49,847 nt of DNA. Origin: Amazonocrinis nigriterrae CENA67. GTDB taxonomy: Bacteria > Cyanobacteriota > Cyanobacteriia > Cyanobacteriales > Nostocaceae. A program made the position numbers and the translations under genes. Location: the NCBI RefSeq assembly GCF_016056305.1, contig NZ_JAECZC010000039.1:1-49847 (forward strand), in the 5' to 3' direction. Under the pieces are notes generated by a model. That model did no database searches, had not been told where the DNA came from, and saw nothing but the letters and a program-made list of their open reading frames with translations. Below are positions 35,488-44,828 of the stretch, in pieces (within the stretch, counting starts at the first letter, position 1; the number at the start of each line of letters is the position of its first letter).

Positions 35488-36894
35488 ATGCCTATGTTAC
35501 AAGCAGCCAGCACCCATCTTATTATTCCAGAACCATCAGAGGACTTGCTCGCCAACGAGCCTTGGTCGATAGATATCTATGCTGATGGCTTAATGGATGA
35601 ACTCTTTGCGGATATCGACGAAATTTTAGATTTTAGTGGAAATTTGCCTTCCCAAACTGGGAGGAATGGCAAGCGTGCAACACGTAGTTCTAGGGAAGAA
35701 ATTAACCCACGCGAATGGTTTTACAAGTCGGCAAACCCTTCAGAACCAGTAACTCCAGAAGATCAGCAACCGCAGACAGTTAATGTACCACAAATTGTCT
35801 TGCCAAGTACACTCAAAAAGACTGCACAAACCGTTACTCAAGTCAGGAAAAATCATTTGAGTACCGTTGTGGTTGATACTCCGAGTGTCACAGCAGTTAG
35901 CCAAAGACTTCAGCTAACCAAGCATGGTTTAGGCAAACTGCTGATCTTGGGAACAACCATTGGTGTTGCGATCGCTGGTACGCTCTACCTAGTACACTCT
36001 GGAGTACTAATGCTTCTAGGTTCCAGATTGACTCAGCAAATTTATGTGCCACAATCCCAGTCACAGTTGTATAACAAACCTGAAGTTGAGGCTGAGTTAA
36101 TTGACTATATGCTGGGAGCGCTGACAATTATAGATCAGCAAGGCGCAATCAATAATCAACAATCTGCCCGTCCAGCATTCACTAATAGGATAGTCTCTAA
36201 CCCCAACACCATTGCTTTTGCTAACACTCAACCTGTTGGTAACTTGCCGCCTACCCTAGCTGCCAACAATACACCACTCACTCCTAACCGTTCTGCCAGC
36301 GTCGTTGAGCGGATTTATATCCCTGTTTATCAAGCGCCGTCGCCAATGCGCTACGCGCCGCCACCCATTCCTGGCGCTCCTAGAATCATATCGCCATTAG
36401 CAACTAATTCTCAGCTACCTCAACTACCTGTCGTCAAAACTGCTTTGAATCAGGTAAATAAAGCAGCCAAACCTATAAGTGTTAACACGAGGGCTAATGC
36501 TGTACGTCCAGAACTGAAACCTGTACCTGTGCGAACTGCACCAATCACTGTGCGGCAACAACCCAATCCTCTGCCTGCCTTACCAGTTGTGCCATTTGGT
36601 ACAGCAGTACCAAATTTATCTGCCCCCACAGCGCCCACTCCCTCACCAACTACCCAGCAACAGGAATATTTGCCCACTTCTACCGCAGCTATTCCCAGCC
36701 ATACCTTAGAGGGATTACTAGAGTCAGGTAAAAAATCTGTGGCTTTATTTCAAGTTGACGGTGTGACTCATCGCGTTAACATCGGAGAAAGCATTGGCTC
36801 AAGTGGTTGGACACTAGTAGATGTTAGCAACGGTGAAGCTGTAGTTCGCCGTAACGGTGAAGTGCGCTCAATTTATGCAGGACAAAAGCTGTAA
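35488..36894 (+). CDS. Single-pass membrane protein with PilP/GspC-like C-terminus
   Basis: A 468-residue protein with no known name. Residues 1-147 are cytoplasmic and polar. One membrane helix lies at about 150-172 (LLILGTTIGVAIAGTLYLVH). Residues 175-395 are a long Pro/Ala/Gln-rich periplasmic linker. The last 65 residues read like the small beta domain of pilus/secretion inner-membrane proteins (PilP, GspC HR domain): LEGLLESGKKSVALFQVDGV, HRVNIGESIGSSGWTLVDVS, GEAVVRRNGEVRSIYAGQKL. This architecture (N-in helix, flexible linker, small beta domain) is that of GspC. No other pilus genes are in the window. It may be a divergent partner of type IV pili, which drive motility and DNA uptake in these organisms, but that is inference. 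Confidence 0.72.
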   Translation: MPMLQAASTHLIIPEPSEDLLANEPWSIDIYADGLMDELFADIDEILDFSGNLPSQTGRNGKRATRSSREEINPREWFYKSANPSEPVTPEDQQPQTVNVPQIVLPSTLKKTAQTVTQVRKNHLSTVVVDTPSVTAVSQRLQLTKHGLGKLLILGTTIGVAIAGTLYLVHSGVLMLLGSRLTQQIYVPQSQSQLYNKPEVEAELIDYMLGALTIIDQQGAINNQQSARPAFTNRIVSNPNTIAFANTQPVGNLPPTLAANNTPLTPNRSASVVERIYIPVYQAPSPMRYAPPPIPGAPRIISPLATNSQLPQLPVVKTALNQVNKAAKPISVNTRANAVRPELKPVPVRTAPITVRQQPNPLPALPVVPFGTAVPNLSAPTAPTPSPTTQQQEYLPTSTAAIPSHTLEGLLESGKKSVALFQVDGVTHRVNIGESIGSSGWTLVDVSNGEAVVRRNGEVRSIYAGQKL

Positions 36895-37109
36895 AATTTG
36901 CAGCGATCGCTTTGAGGTTGGTAAAGAATTAAAAATGCAATCTTAACTATCCAATTTAAATGCATTTTAGCTGAGCAAAAAATAGCGATCGCTTCTCAAA
37001 TTATCATGTATAGCAAAGTGCTGAGTGCAAAATGCTGAGTAGAAACCAAGTTATTTAAATGCTTTGAAAAATCAGCACTGTCCTCAACTATGCTGCGACT
37101 GCTATATTG

Positions 37110-39806
37110 TCAGCTTTCAGAACGCGACAGTATCCGTCGCTCGCCATAACGCAATAGTCTTTCTATAGTGGCAAGGCGATTTTCCCAAACTTTGGCTTGA
37201 TAGGAATTATCTATAGCCTGTTGGCGCATCCACATGCGGAATTGAAACTGAAATCGAGTTAAAGTAGCTCTTGCCGCTAATAAGTTACTAGCAGAAGGTG
37301 ACGCAGCAAGCTGGTCTAAAGCACTTTGTACTACTTGTGCTTGGTTATTCAAATCTGAGATTGTCTTAGCAGGCACTTGTTGTTGCTCTTTTTGTAAAAC
37401 AAATTTCCACTCCTGTTGCAGTGCAGTGTAACGAACAGCAGCAGTTTTAAAAGGTTGACGGTGGGGAATGGGTTCGCTAGTTGCAGGTTGAACTTTTCCT
37501 TGGGTGCTACTCAAAATATTTTGTAGTTCGTCGTTAAAATTCTCAGCTGCAAATAGTGCATAACCACTAACTGGTAAATCTCTTACAAGTTGGAGTTGGT
37601 CGAATGCTCCCATTGATGGCAAAGAAAGCAAGCGAATTCCTGGTATCAACAAAGTAGAACCCAATTGTGTGGAGGCTATCCAAGGTTGTGCTAGTCGTTG
37701 GAAGCGAGGAGTATCTTGGGCATAAGTCATGGGAACAATTAAATCTATATCCCCTCGTCTAGCCCAAACTTCCCAATGCTGTTGCAGCTTTTGAATGCGT
37801 TCTGGTTCTGGTAAAGGAAATACAGCAACCGACAAAATTAAGTTTGATCGCTTTTGTCGTAACTGTTGTGACACTTGGGCAACAAAGCTATCAACTTGCT
37901 GGGTACGAAATTCTGTCCACTTTTGCCACAAGTATTTTTGATTGGGAGAAATGTTGATTGGATCTACGCCAGTCAATTTTTGAAACTGCGCTCTTGCAGC
38001 TTGACCATAGCCGTAAGTCCTACCTGCAACTGGGTCTTGGAAAGGGTAACGAATATAGTCTAGTTGTAGACCATCCACATCATAACGGGTGACAATTTCC
38101 TCATACAGTTTGAGTAAGTACTGCCGCACTTGTGGGTTTGCTTGGTCAAAGAATGGCTTGGTTTGACCGATGGGAATTGTTTTGCCAAGGTTATCATAGT
38201 TTGCCCAATCAGGGTGAGCAGCAAGTACTGGGCCTGGGTAATTAGAATCGACATTAATAATTTCATTGTGGCGCTGATTACCAGCTGCAAAAGTCCAAAC
38301 CCAGGCATGTAATTCTATGTGTCGCTGATGGGCTAGTTTCACTGCCGCAGCTAGTGGATCCCACCCACGAGTTAATGGGTTTTGCTGCGGTGCAACTTGG
38401 CTGGGATAAATTGTATAACTGGCATTAACAGTTTCAAAAAAGACCGTATTGATTCCCGCTTGTGCTAGCCGATCAAAAATCTCAGCTAGCCCTTTTTCGC
38501 TACCAGCGCGGACAATTGTGCCCCTATCTAACCATACTGCCCGAATTTCTGCTTGAGCTAATCGGCGATCAATAGGAAACTGCTTCCACAAATTTGCCTT
38601 TGTCACCTGCCACTGTTGACGAGCTAGAGCATAGTTTTTTTGTGCGATTAAATTGGGTAAGTTTTTGGCAACTATTCTTGCTTGTGCTAAAACTTCCTCT
38701 CTGTTGAGGATCGGTACTTCAAGTTTAGTTGACGCTAACTGCACCTGTTCTACTTTAGAAGACTCCGGTTTATCAACATTAGCAGCATCAACTGACGCAG
38801 CCAAATCAGCGCTCTCCACCCTACCGATGAGATTTTCTAGCTCTTGTTGGAGAGCGATCGCTTCATTACGATCAATTGGTGCATTGGAGTTGGGTGCAAC
38901 ATCCAAACGCACTGTCTGTTCGAGTTGGTCTATAGGTTCAACAGGAGTTGGTGGTGTAACTCCAGAAAGTGGTCTAGCTTGAGAAGCAGTAGCGATCGCA
39001 GAAAAATTCTTCTCTTCCCCCTCCTCTTTTGGCCCAGTCGCCACTGATGTAGAGCAATTTGGCGAACCTCCTGCTACTTTGTTGCTGCGGTTTGCTGGCG
39101 ATGTCAGATGACGAGTCACGGCGGCTTTTAACCAGGCACTATCTAATTGTGCTGTAGAAGCTGCATCTGTTCCCCAGCGCCACCCCAACAATGTGGAATG
39201 CTCAGTTGTCACCACTGCGGCAGGATTATCTTGAGAATTCCACACAGCAACAGCTTGACTATTGGCGGCATCAGGAATCACAACACCGCCATGTACCTCA
39301 CCAAAAAGTTCGTTTTGGTTTGCCCATTCCTTGATGCTGCCTTTTCCCGGTTTTATCTGTTGTGTGTCATTCAGACCAAACGCCCAATAACTCCCCATCA
39401 GCGATCGCAATAAATGCCGTACTCCTGGTGTTGATAGACTGCCTACAGGCCCTGTAGCAATCAAGTTTCCACCTTTACTCATCCATTCTTCTAGAGCGAT
39501 CGCTTGGGCTGGCGTCAATGTTTCTACATTTGGCAAAAATAATACCGTGCGATCGCCCCAATCTGCTGCGCTCTTCACGTCAGCTAATCCAATCACACAA
39601 TACTTTGCCCCTATTGTTTGTAAGCGCTTTGTGATTTCTGTCCATTGCTGCGTATTTTCTTGACTCTGCACTACGCTCAATATAGGTTCTTCAGTTGCCG
39701 CTGTGACTGGTGAAATACTCAAATAATTCCAAATTAAAAATTTAAAAATCAAAATGAAGAATCCGGTTTTTCTGATTTTTTTATTGCTTTTATCCTGATT
39801 CTTCAC
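37110..39806 (-). CDS. Exported GH10-like (DUF187/GHL10) hydrolase
   Basis: An 898-residue exported protein. Signal: FFILIFKFLIWNYLSISPVT with cleavage near TAAT. Residues about 40-240 look like a Rossmann-type domain (KYCVIGLADVKSAADWGDRT, ALEEWMSKGGNLIATGPVGS). Residues about 415-760 are a TIM-barrel of the GH10-like family: EIRAVWLDRGTIVRAGSE, DGLQLDYIRYPF near residue 583 with the usual acidic residue, and DIDLIVPMTYAQDT. A helical C-terminal part follows. The family is thought to act on polysaccharide or peptidoglycan-type glycans; the substrate is unknown. The GTG at 39806 is supported by AAGGAGAG just upstream. Cyanobacteria often carry several such proteins. Confidence 0.85.
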   Translation of the reverse strand: MKNQDKSNKKIRKTGFFILIFKFLIWNYLSISPVTAATEEPILSVVQSQENTQQWTEITKRLQTIGAKYCVIGLADVKSAADWGDRTVLFLPNVETLTPAQAIALEEWMSKGGNLIATGPVGSLSTPGVRHLLRSLMGSYWAFGLNDTQQIKPGKGSIKEWANQNELFGEVHGGVVIPDAANSQAVAVWNSQDNPAAVVTTEHSTLLGWRWGTDAASTAQLDSAWLKAAVTRHLTSPANRSNKVAGGSPNCSTSVATGPKEEGEEKNFSAIATASQARPLSGVTPPTPVEPIDQLEQTVRLDVAPNSNAPIDRNEAIALQQELENLIGRVESADLAASVDAANVDKPESSKVEQVQLASTKLEVPILNREEVLAQARIVAKNLPNLIAQKNYALARQQWQVTKANLWKQFPIDRRLAQAEIRAVWLDRGTIVRAGSEKGLAEIFDRLAQAGINTVFFETVNASYTIYPSQVAPQQNPLTRGWDPLAAAVKLAHQRHIELHAWVWTFAAGNQRHNEIINVDSNYPGPVLAAHPDWANYDNLGKTIPIGQTKPFFDQANPQVRQYLLKLYEEIVTRYDVDGLQLDYIRYPFQDPVAGRTYGYGQAARAQFQKLTGVDPINISPNQKYLWQKWTEFRTQQVDSFVAQVSQQLRQKRSNLILSVAVFPLPEPERIQKLQQHWEVWARRGDIDLIVPMTYAQDTPRFQRLAQPWIASTQLGSTLLIPGIRLLSLPSMGAFDQLQLVRDLPVSGYALFAAENFNDELQNILSSTQGKVQPATSEPIPHRQPFKTAAVRYTALQQEWKFVLQKEQQQVPAKTISDLNNQAQVVQSALDQLAASPSASNLLAARATLTRFQFQFRMWMRQQAIDNSYQAKVWENRLATIERLLRYGERRILSRSES

Positions 39807-39969
39807 TACTCTCTCCTTATTTAATCCATTCTTAAACTTACTGATTCTTTATCATTCAGCATAACAATAAATTACCTCCGAAAAACAACTGATTTTTTGA
39901 TAAAATCATTCATATCATTGCTTTTTCAACAGACAATTATCAAACTGACCTCAAAATACACGCTGTGCA

Positions 39970-40027
39970 GGCCAATTCAGGAATTGCCCCGAAGTCAATC
40001 AAGTGCAACTTTGCATAGAATTGGTAT
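39970..40027. repeat. Truncated copy of the ATTGGTAT-ended element
   Basis: GGCCAATTCAGGAATTGCCC through GAATTGGTAT closely matches the right half of the element at 22554-22667. The left half is missing. Confidence 0.7.
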
Positions 40028-40132
40028 TATGCAAGACTACATATTGTAACAATTATTGATGAATTGCCACTACATAAAATAATGGTTTTGGCTATTGTTT
40101 GCATGAGTACTATCATTGCCAATTAACCAAAA

Positions 40133-40180
40133 GCAGGTGTAGGTCAGGAAAAGAAAAAATTGCCTTTTCCTACACCTTGC
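40133..40180. other. Long interrupted hairpin
   Basis: Outer stem GCAGGTGTA with TACACCTTGC (one extra T), inner stem GGAAAAG (40147-40153) with CTTTTCC (40164-40170), and an unpaired GGTCA-type bulge on the left arm. It lies upstream of the GH10-like gene and downstream of the radical-SAM gene. It could be a bidirectional terminator or a folded repeat. Confidence 0.5.
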
Positions 40181-40330
40181 CAGAAACCAATAGGATTCAC
40201 ATCAAGGATCAATTATTTTACACTCCATTTCCTTGTTTGTAACTAAAGTCGGTATAACCTGATTAAAAAGTTTTTACGTTAAGTTGATACCAACATGCAA
40301 CTGCGACATCTATTTTTTATTTACGATCAC

Positions 40331-41716
40331 CTACTTATTTTTAATTTTTAATTCTTCCCTTGTTTTATACTCAGTTACTAAGTTGCCTGAATAGTCACCA
40401 AGACAAGTATTTATCAGTTCTTCAACTCCTGAAACTGGGAAAATTTTTGTATTCAAACGCTGACTTAATTCTTCAATACTCAAATCATCTAAAAATACCA
40501 ATTCTCCATGTTTGAGCATGACACTTGGGAGCAATATGCCATCGCCTAAATCTTTTCCTTGTAAATTTAAAAGTAAATCATGACCAGTTAATAATCCTGT
40601 TACACTAATACTTTGTCCCCAATAATCACTACTTAAAGCACACATATTTACTTTTAAACCATCAACAACATTCAAGCGATTTAAGATTGGTTGAAATGCT
40701 TTTTCTACTGCATTGCCTACTACCCAGGTTAATTGACGTTGGGGAGAGATTTTTGCTGGTAGTAATTCTGCGGCTATTTCAAATTGCTTGAGAAATAAAC
40801 GAATGGAACCAACACCATTATCAATTTGAGGATATTCTTCATACTCAGATTCGCTTGGTAATTCCTCACCAGCAATCAAAAACCACTCATCAGCTAACCA
40901 AACGACGTTAGAACCAAATTTTTGACGAAATTGCCGTGAAAGCGATCGCACTTGGTCAATCACTTCCCTAGCTTTTTCTCTAGTTACAGGTGTGAGTTCG
41001 TCTTGCTGGGGACGAAATCGCGTTAAACCCACAGGTACTACAGCCACTGATGCCACCGCAGGTAATTCACCAGTATAAAAAGACGCTAAATCTTGTAGGG
41101 TTTGTTCCAAGTGTTTGCCATCATTGATACCAGGGCAAACAACTACTTGGGCATGAATTTGTAATCGCCTATCCTGAAACCATTTGAGTTGTTGTAATAT
41201 TTGTCCTGCACGTGGATTTTTCAAAAGTCTAATTCTAACTTCGGGTTCTGTGGCATGAACAGACACAAACAACGGAGACAGGCGCATCTGTTCAATCCGC
41301 TGCCATTCTCTTTCTGGCAAATTAGTTAGTGTGAGGTAAGAGCCATATAAAAAGCTGAGACGGTAATCATCGTCTTTTAAATACAAGCTAGAACGCTTAC
41401 CTGGCGGTTGTTGGTCAATAAAGCAAAACGGACAGCGATTATTGCATTGAATTAAACCATCAAATAGAGCAGTTTCAAACTCTAACCCCAAGTCTTCGTC
41501 ATAGTCTTTTTCGATTTCAATGTGATGGGTTCTGCCAGCAGCATCTAAAACTTCTAGTTCTAGAACTTCATCAGCGCATAAAAATTGATAATCAATTAAA
41601 TCGCGGGGAGGCGTGCCATTGATAGCAACGATCGCATCCCCCACCTCAAAGCCAATTTCTGCTGCTATGGAATCAGGTAATATTCTGGTAATTCGGGCAG
41701 GAATGATGCTAGCCAT
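40331..41716 (-). CDS. PDZ / radical-SAM-like cyanobacterial Fe-S protein (TIGR03279 type)
   Basis: A 461-residue protein of a family found in oxygenic phototrophs and some firmicutes. Residues 1-65 form a PDZ-like domain (ILPDSIAAEIGFEVGDAIVA). CNNRCPFC (C91, C95, C98) is a CxxxCxxC cluster motif, followed by FIDQQPPGKRSSLYLKDDDY. A TIM-barrel-like core has SVHATEPEVRIRLLKNPRAG and HAQVVVCPGINDG. The C-terminal DUF512 part starts around 250 (WLADEWFLIAGEELPSES). The function is unknown to me; the motif indicates a [4Fe-4S] radical-SAM enzyme, so some radical chemistry is likely. Neighbouring uppP is on the same strand 150 bp upstream but need not be related. Confidence 0.9.
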   Translation of the reverse strand: MASIIPARITRILPDSIAAEIGFEVGDAIVAINGTPPRDLIDYQFLCADEVLELEVLDAAGRTHHIEIEKDYDEDLGLEFETALFDGLIQCNNRCPFCFIDQQPPGKRSSLYLKDDDYRLSFLYGSYLTLTNLPEREWQRIEQMRLSPLFVSVHATEPEVRIRLLKNPRAGQILQQLKWFQDRRLQIHAQVVVCPGINDGKHLEQTLQDLASFYTGELPAVASVAVVPVGLTRFRPQQDELTPVTREKAREVIDQVRSLSRQFRQKFGSNVVWLADEWFLIAGEELPSESEYEEYPQIDNGVGSIRLFLKQFEIAAELLPAKISPQRQLTWVVGNAVEKAFQPILNRLNVVDGLKVNMCALSSDYWGQSISVTGLLTGHDLLLNLQGKDLGDGILLPSVMLKHGELVFLDDLSIEELSQRLNTKIFPVSGVEELINTCLGDYSGNLVTEYKTREELKIKNK

Positions 41717-41803
41717 GAGTCAAAAGTCATTATTCAACAGTCACTAATAATGACTATAGACCATAGACTCTAAGGCTTCTCGATTGTGTCTATTACGTGC
41801 TGA

Positions 41804-41823
41804 GGGCGCACATATGTGCGCCC
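41804..41823. repeat. REP-like palindrome between uppP and the radical-SAM gene
   Basis: GGGCGCACAT followed directly by ATGTGCGCCC, a perfect 20-bp palindrome extended by flanking pyrimidine/purine runs. It is analogous to the 26-bp one at 27266-27291. Confidence 0.75.
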
Positions 41824-41864
41824 CCTCATAAAATCTGTGTTGAACTTAATTCAAAACTGCTATA

Positions 41865-42803
41865 TTAATTATTTTTCAACAATCCCGCAGCAATCGCACT
41901 TAGAATTGTTACCCCAAATGCCAAGCGATACCAGACAAATACCCAAGTGTTACGGGTTTGAAGATATCGCAGCAGCCATGCTATGGATAAATAAGAAAAT
42001 ACAAATGCTGATAATGTTCCGACTACTACTAGTGATAAGTCAATCTTGCCCAGTGCCTCTTTAAAAAATTCATACAAAGTGGCGATGGTTAAGGTGGGAA
42101 TTCCCAGCAAAAAGGAAAATCTTGCTGCTGTATTACGTTCCAATCCCAGAAATAAGGCAGTTGTGAGAGTTGAACCAGAACGAGATGCACCAGGGATTAG
42201 AGCAATCATTTGCCCTATACCAATTAGCAACCCATCACGAATTTTCAAGCTGTCAAAGTTCCGCTTGCGACTGCCTAGCTTTTCCGCCGCTCCTAATAAA
42301 AGTGCCATAAAAATAGAAGTAACAGCAATGGTTGCCATACTGTTAATGGCGGATTGATCGTCGTTGAGTACTTTTTTCAGCAAAAATCCACCCAATAGAG
42401 CAGGTATGGTTCCTACCGCTATGCCAACAAGCAGTTGCCATTCTTCTTTTTGCCAGTCTTTTTGGCGAACAGCCTGCAATCCTCCAGTCAAAATTTGCTT
42501 AATCTCTGTCCAAAAATAAATTAATACTGCTACTACACTGCCAAATTGAATTGTGGCCACAAATGGCTTCCCCGCCACTGCATCCCAGTGTAATGCTTTA
42601 GTAAAAACCTGAAGATGAGCAGTGCTGCTGATTGGTAGAAACTCTGTTATGCCTTGCACAATCCCCAAAATAAAAGCCTGAATCAGTCCTTGGATGAGAC
42701 TGACTTCACCCGTGGCTGTTTCGCTGGTTACTCCTAGTTGTAACAGTGATCCCCACATGGGGTATAGCAAGTCTACACCACCCGCTTCTAAGATTATCGC
42801 CAT
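41865..42803 (-). CDS. uppP: Undecaprenyl-diphosphatase
   Basis: Integral membrane phosphatase that recycles undecaprenyl pyrophosphate, the lipid carrier for peptidoglycan and O-antigen synthesis. 312 residues. The two active-site motifs are intact: EFLPISSTAH at 54-63 and PGASRSGSTL near 203-212. About eight hydrophobic helices can be seen (for example GLIQAFILGIVQG, LLVGIAVGTIPALLGGFLLK). The first 35 residues are an extra N-terminal stretch with a short hydrophobic segment, common in cyanobacterial homologues. Single-gene unit, divergent from the DUF3120 gene. Confidence 0.96.
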   Translation of the reverse strand: MAIILEAGGVDLLYPMWGSLLQLGVTSETATGEVSLIQGLIQAFILGIVQGITEFLPISSTAHLQVFTKALHWDAVAGKPFVATIQFGSVVAVLIYFWTEIKQILTGGLQAVRQKDWQKEEWQLLVGIAVGTIPALLGGFLLKKVLNDDQSAINSMATIAVTSIFMALLLGAAEKLGSRKRNFDSLKIRDGLLIGIGQMIALIPGASRSGSTLTTALFLGLERNTAARFSFLLGIPTLTIATLYEFFKEALGKIDLSLVVVGTLSAFVFSYLSIAWLLRYLQTRNTWVFVWYRLAFGVTILSAIAAGLLKNN

Positions 42804-42987
42804 TCACAAGACTCCCATGATGGATGCATAACTTTAGCAAATTATCCAATTTTACGTTGTTGTAACCAGTCTTTCCGGGTGACATTCACTCTACGCAAAA
42901 TTCAGGTAAAATAAAAATGCCCCAGGGGGGGATTTTAGGATGTGATATCTTAAATAAGATAAAGTTTAGTAACAAATATTAAAAACT

Positions 42988-43767
42988 TTGATTAATAATA
43001 CATTGTCCTCTTACAAAACCACTGCCACCTCTATTGATACTGAGTTACATCCAACTGAGACTAGGCAAGAAAGTATCATAAAATTGGAGTCTGCAATCTC
43101 CTCATCCGCCTCTTTGCCGTTTTCGATACCTTGGCGACAAACTTGGTTGGTATTTGCAGCAGCGGTATTTTTAGTTTCAGTGCCAGTTTTTGTGGAAGCG
43201 CCATTAGTGCGATCGCTACCGAGTCTGAGTTTAGCGATGACTGGTTTTTGGGTATGGCTGAGTTTTACCTTAATGTCGCGTAGCGCAACTTATTTATGGG
43301 GAGATTTGCTCTTAGGCTTTAGCTGGAGTTGGCTAGCAGGGGCAATTTATTGGGGCTGGTTGCGTTGGGAACCTTTATGGCATTTGCCAGTAGAGTCCAT
43401 AGGACTACCATTCGCTTGTTGGTGTCTGGTGCGGAATTGGGCTAAGGTTGGCAGTTGGTTTTATTTAGGTTCTTTATTCGGTACAGTCTTGACAGACCTG
43501 TATTTCTACTTAGTAGACTTGATGCCCTATTGGCGGCAAATTATGCAGGTCGAACCTGCTGGTGTGTCATTAATTTTACAAAATGCCATGACACAAGTAC
43601 AAACGCCTTGGGGACAAGGCTGGGCAGTAATTTTAGCCCTAGTCTTGTTTACATGTGGGGTTTTACCTTTACGTTTAGAGCAACGACACTGGTATGCTTT
43701 TGGTGGTGCAGTCTTAAGCACAATTCTGGTAGATAGCCTGTTTTTAATAGCTGCTAGCGCTGCTTGA
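42988..43767 (+). CDS. DUF3120 multi-pass membrane protein
   Basis: A 259-residue membrane protein of a cyanobacterial family I recall as DUF3120. The first 45 residues are polar (Ser/Thr rich). About six hydrophobic helices follow, among them TWLVFAAAVFLVSVPVFVEA, LSFTLMSRSATYLWGDLLLG and ILALVLFTCGVLPLRLEQRH. Several Trp-rich loops (YWGWLRWEPLWHLPVES) are characteristic. The frame has no ATG before the first helix; the TTG at 42988 is the only early start, so the true start is uncertain. No function is known to me. It ends 420 bp before psbU. Confidence 0.75.
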   Translation: MINNTLSSYKTTATSIDTELHPTETRQESIIKLESAISSSASLPFSIPWRQTWLVFAAAVFLVSVPVFVEAPLVRSLPSLSLAMTGFWVWLSFTLMSRSATYLWGDLLLGFSWSWLAGAIYWGWLRWEPLWHLPVESIGLPFACWCLVRNWAKVGSWFYLGSLFGTVLTDLYFYLVDLMPYWRQIMQVEPAGVSLILQNAMTQVQTPWGQGWAVILALVLFTCGVLPLRLEQRHWYAFGGAVLSTILVDSLFLIAASAA

Positions 43768-43952
43768 GGTGATGAGGTGATAGGGAGATCAAGAAAATAA
43801 TTCTTCACTTCTAACTTCTAACTTCTAAATCCTGCCTCTCCCAGAAAAATTAGAGTCAAAGCAAGTAGTAGCAAATATTCTGGATATTAATAAGCTGTAT
43901 ATTAGTTTCTGATGACTGCTGTGTATTGATTAAGCTATCAGCTAGTCAATAA

Positions 43953-44092
43953 GAGCCAGTGCGTTGAGGAGCTAGCGCCGTGGTGAGGCAGCGCGGTCTT
44001 GGGGGTTTCCCCCATGAGCGACTGCCGAAAGGGTTTCCCGACTTGAGGCGTCTGGCGTTCGGCTTTGCCGACAGCCACGCAACTGGCGTTCA
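43953..44092. repeat. Mosaic interspersed repeat upstream of psbU
   Basis: 140 bp from GAGCCAGTGCGTTG to GCAACTGGCGTTCA, GC-rich and full of short palindromes (GGGGGTTTCCCCC). The ends equal those of the element at 6682-6730, so this is a longer member of one family. No reading frame. It lies directly in the psbU upstream region. Confidence 0.75.
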
Positions 44093-44188
44093 AGAGTCTA
44101 TAGTTGGAACTATGGACTCTGAACTGAATGACGCTTGTTAGCTAAAAGCCGTTTTTTTTCAGTATTGATGGAAAGAGGTAGAAAAATC

Positions 44189-44617
44189 GTGAAAGGATTG
44201 GCGCGTTTATTAACAGTGTTTAGTTTGTTGCTTGGCTGCTGGGGATGGCTAGGAACAACTCAGACAGCACAAGCTGCTGGTTTTTATAGCTTTGCTCTTC
44301 CTCAAGTCCCAGTTCTGGCAATTGATCGTCAGAATAGCGCAGACAAGAAGCTAGCAACGGATTTTGGGAAAAAAATTGATTTGAATAATACCAATGTGCG
44401 AGCTTTTCAGCAATATCCAGGGCTATATCCCACTCTTGCTAAGAAAATCATCAAAAATGCTCCTTACAAAAGTGTAGAGGATGTACTGAATATTGAAGGA
44501 TTGAGCGATCGCCAAAAACAAACTCTGCAAGCTAACTTCGATCACTTCACCGTGACAGACTTAGAACCTGCTTTCAACGAGGGAGACGATCGCTTTAACA
44601 ATGGTATCTACAGATAA
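44189..44617 (+). CDS. psbU: Photosystem II extrinsic protein PsbU (12 kDa)
   Basis: Lumenal extrinsic subunit of photosystem II that stabilises the oxygen-evolving cluster together with PsbO and PsbV. The GTG at 44189 ([20 protein letters not shown]) is chosen because AGAGGT lies about ten bases upstream. It also gives a typical lumen-targeting signal peptide cut near TAQAA and the usual 142-residue precursor. ATG 44168 and TTG 44135 are in frame upstream. Mature hallmarks are [56 protein letters not shown], and the exact C-terminus [11 protein letters not shown]. The helix-hairpin-helix-like core is intact. Confidence 0.96.
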   Translation: MKGLARLLTVFSLLLGCWGWLGTTQTAQAAGFYSFALPQVPVLAIDRQNSADKKLATDFGKKIDLNNTNVRAFQQYPGLYPTLAKKIIKNAPYKSVEDVLNIEGLSDRQKQTLQANFDHFTVTDLEPAFNEGDDRFNNGIYR

Positions 44618-44645
44618 CTGCAATTGCGGTTAATGTAGCATAAAG

Positions 44646-44670
44646 CCCACTCCCCATCCCAAGGAGTGGG
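44646..44670 (+). terminator. Hairpin after psbU
   Basis: CCCACTCC pairs with GGAGTGGG (8-bp stem, 9-base loop) 29 bases after the psbU stop. The following AATCTTATATT is only weakly T-rich, so function as a terminator is likely but not certain. Confidence 0.6.
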
Positions 44671-44828
44671 AATCTTATATTAGAGTGGGGATAAATAGAT
44701 AAACACAATCAAAAAAATATATCCCCCTGCTCCCTTCTCACCCCTTTGCCCTTTATCCCACAGAGGGGTCTTGAGTTCCCTAGAGGGGGCTTTGAGTCCC
44801 CCTTCTCCCCCTTCCCTCCCCCATTACC

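Larger units (their letters stand above)
39807..40330. other. Spacer with repeat copy and long hairpin
   Basis: 524 bases between two minus-strand genes. The repeat at 39970-40027 and the hairpin at 40133-40180 are listed separately. The remainder is A+T-rich with no reading frame or RNA gene I can support. Confidence 0.5.
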
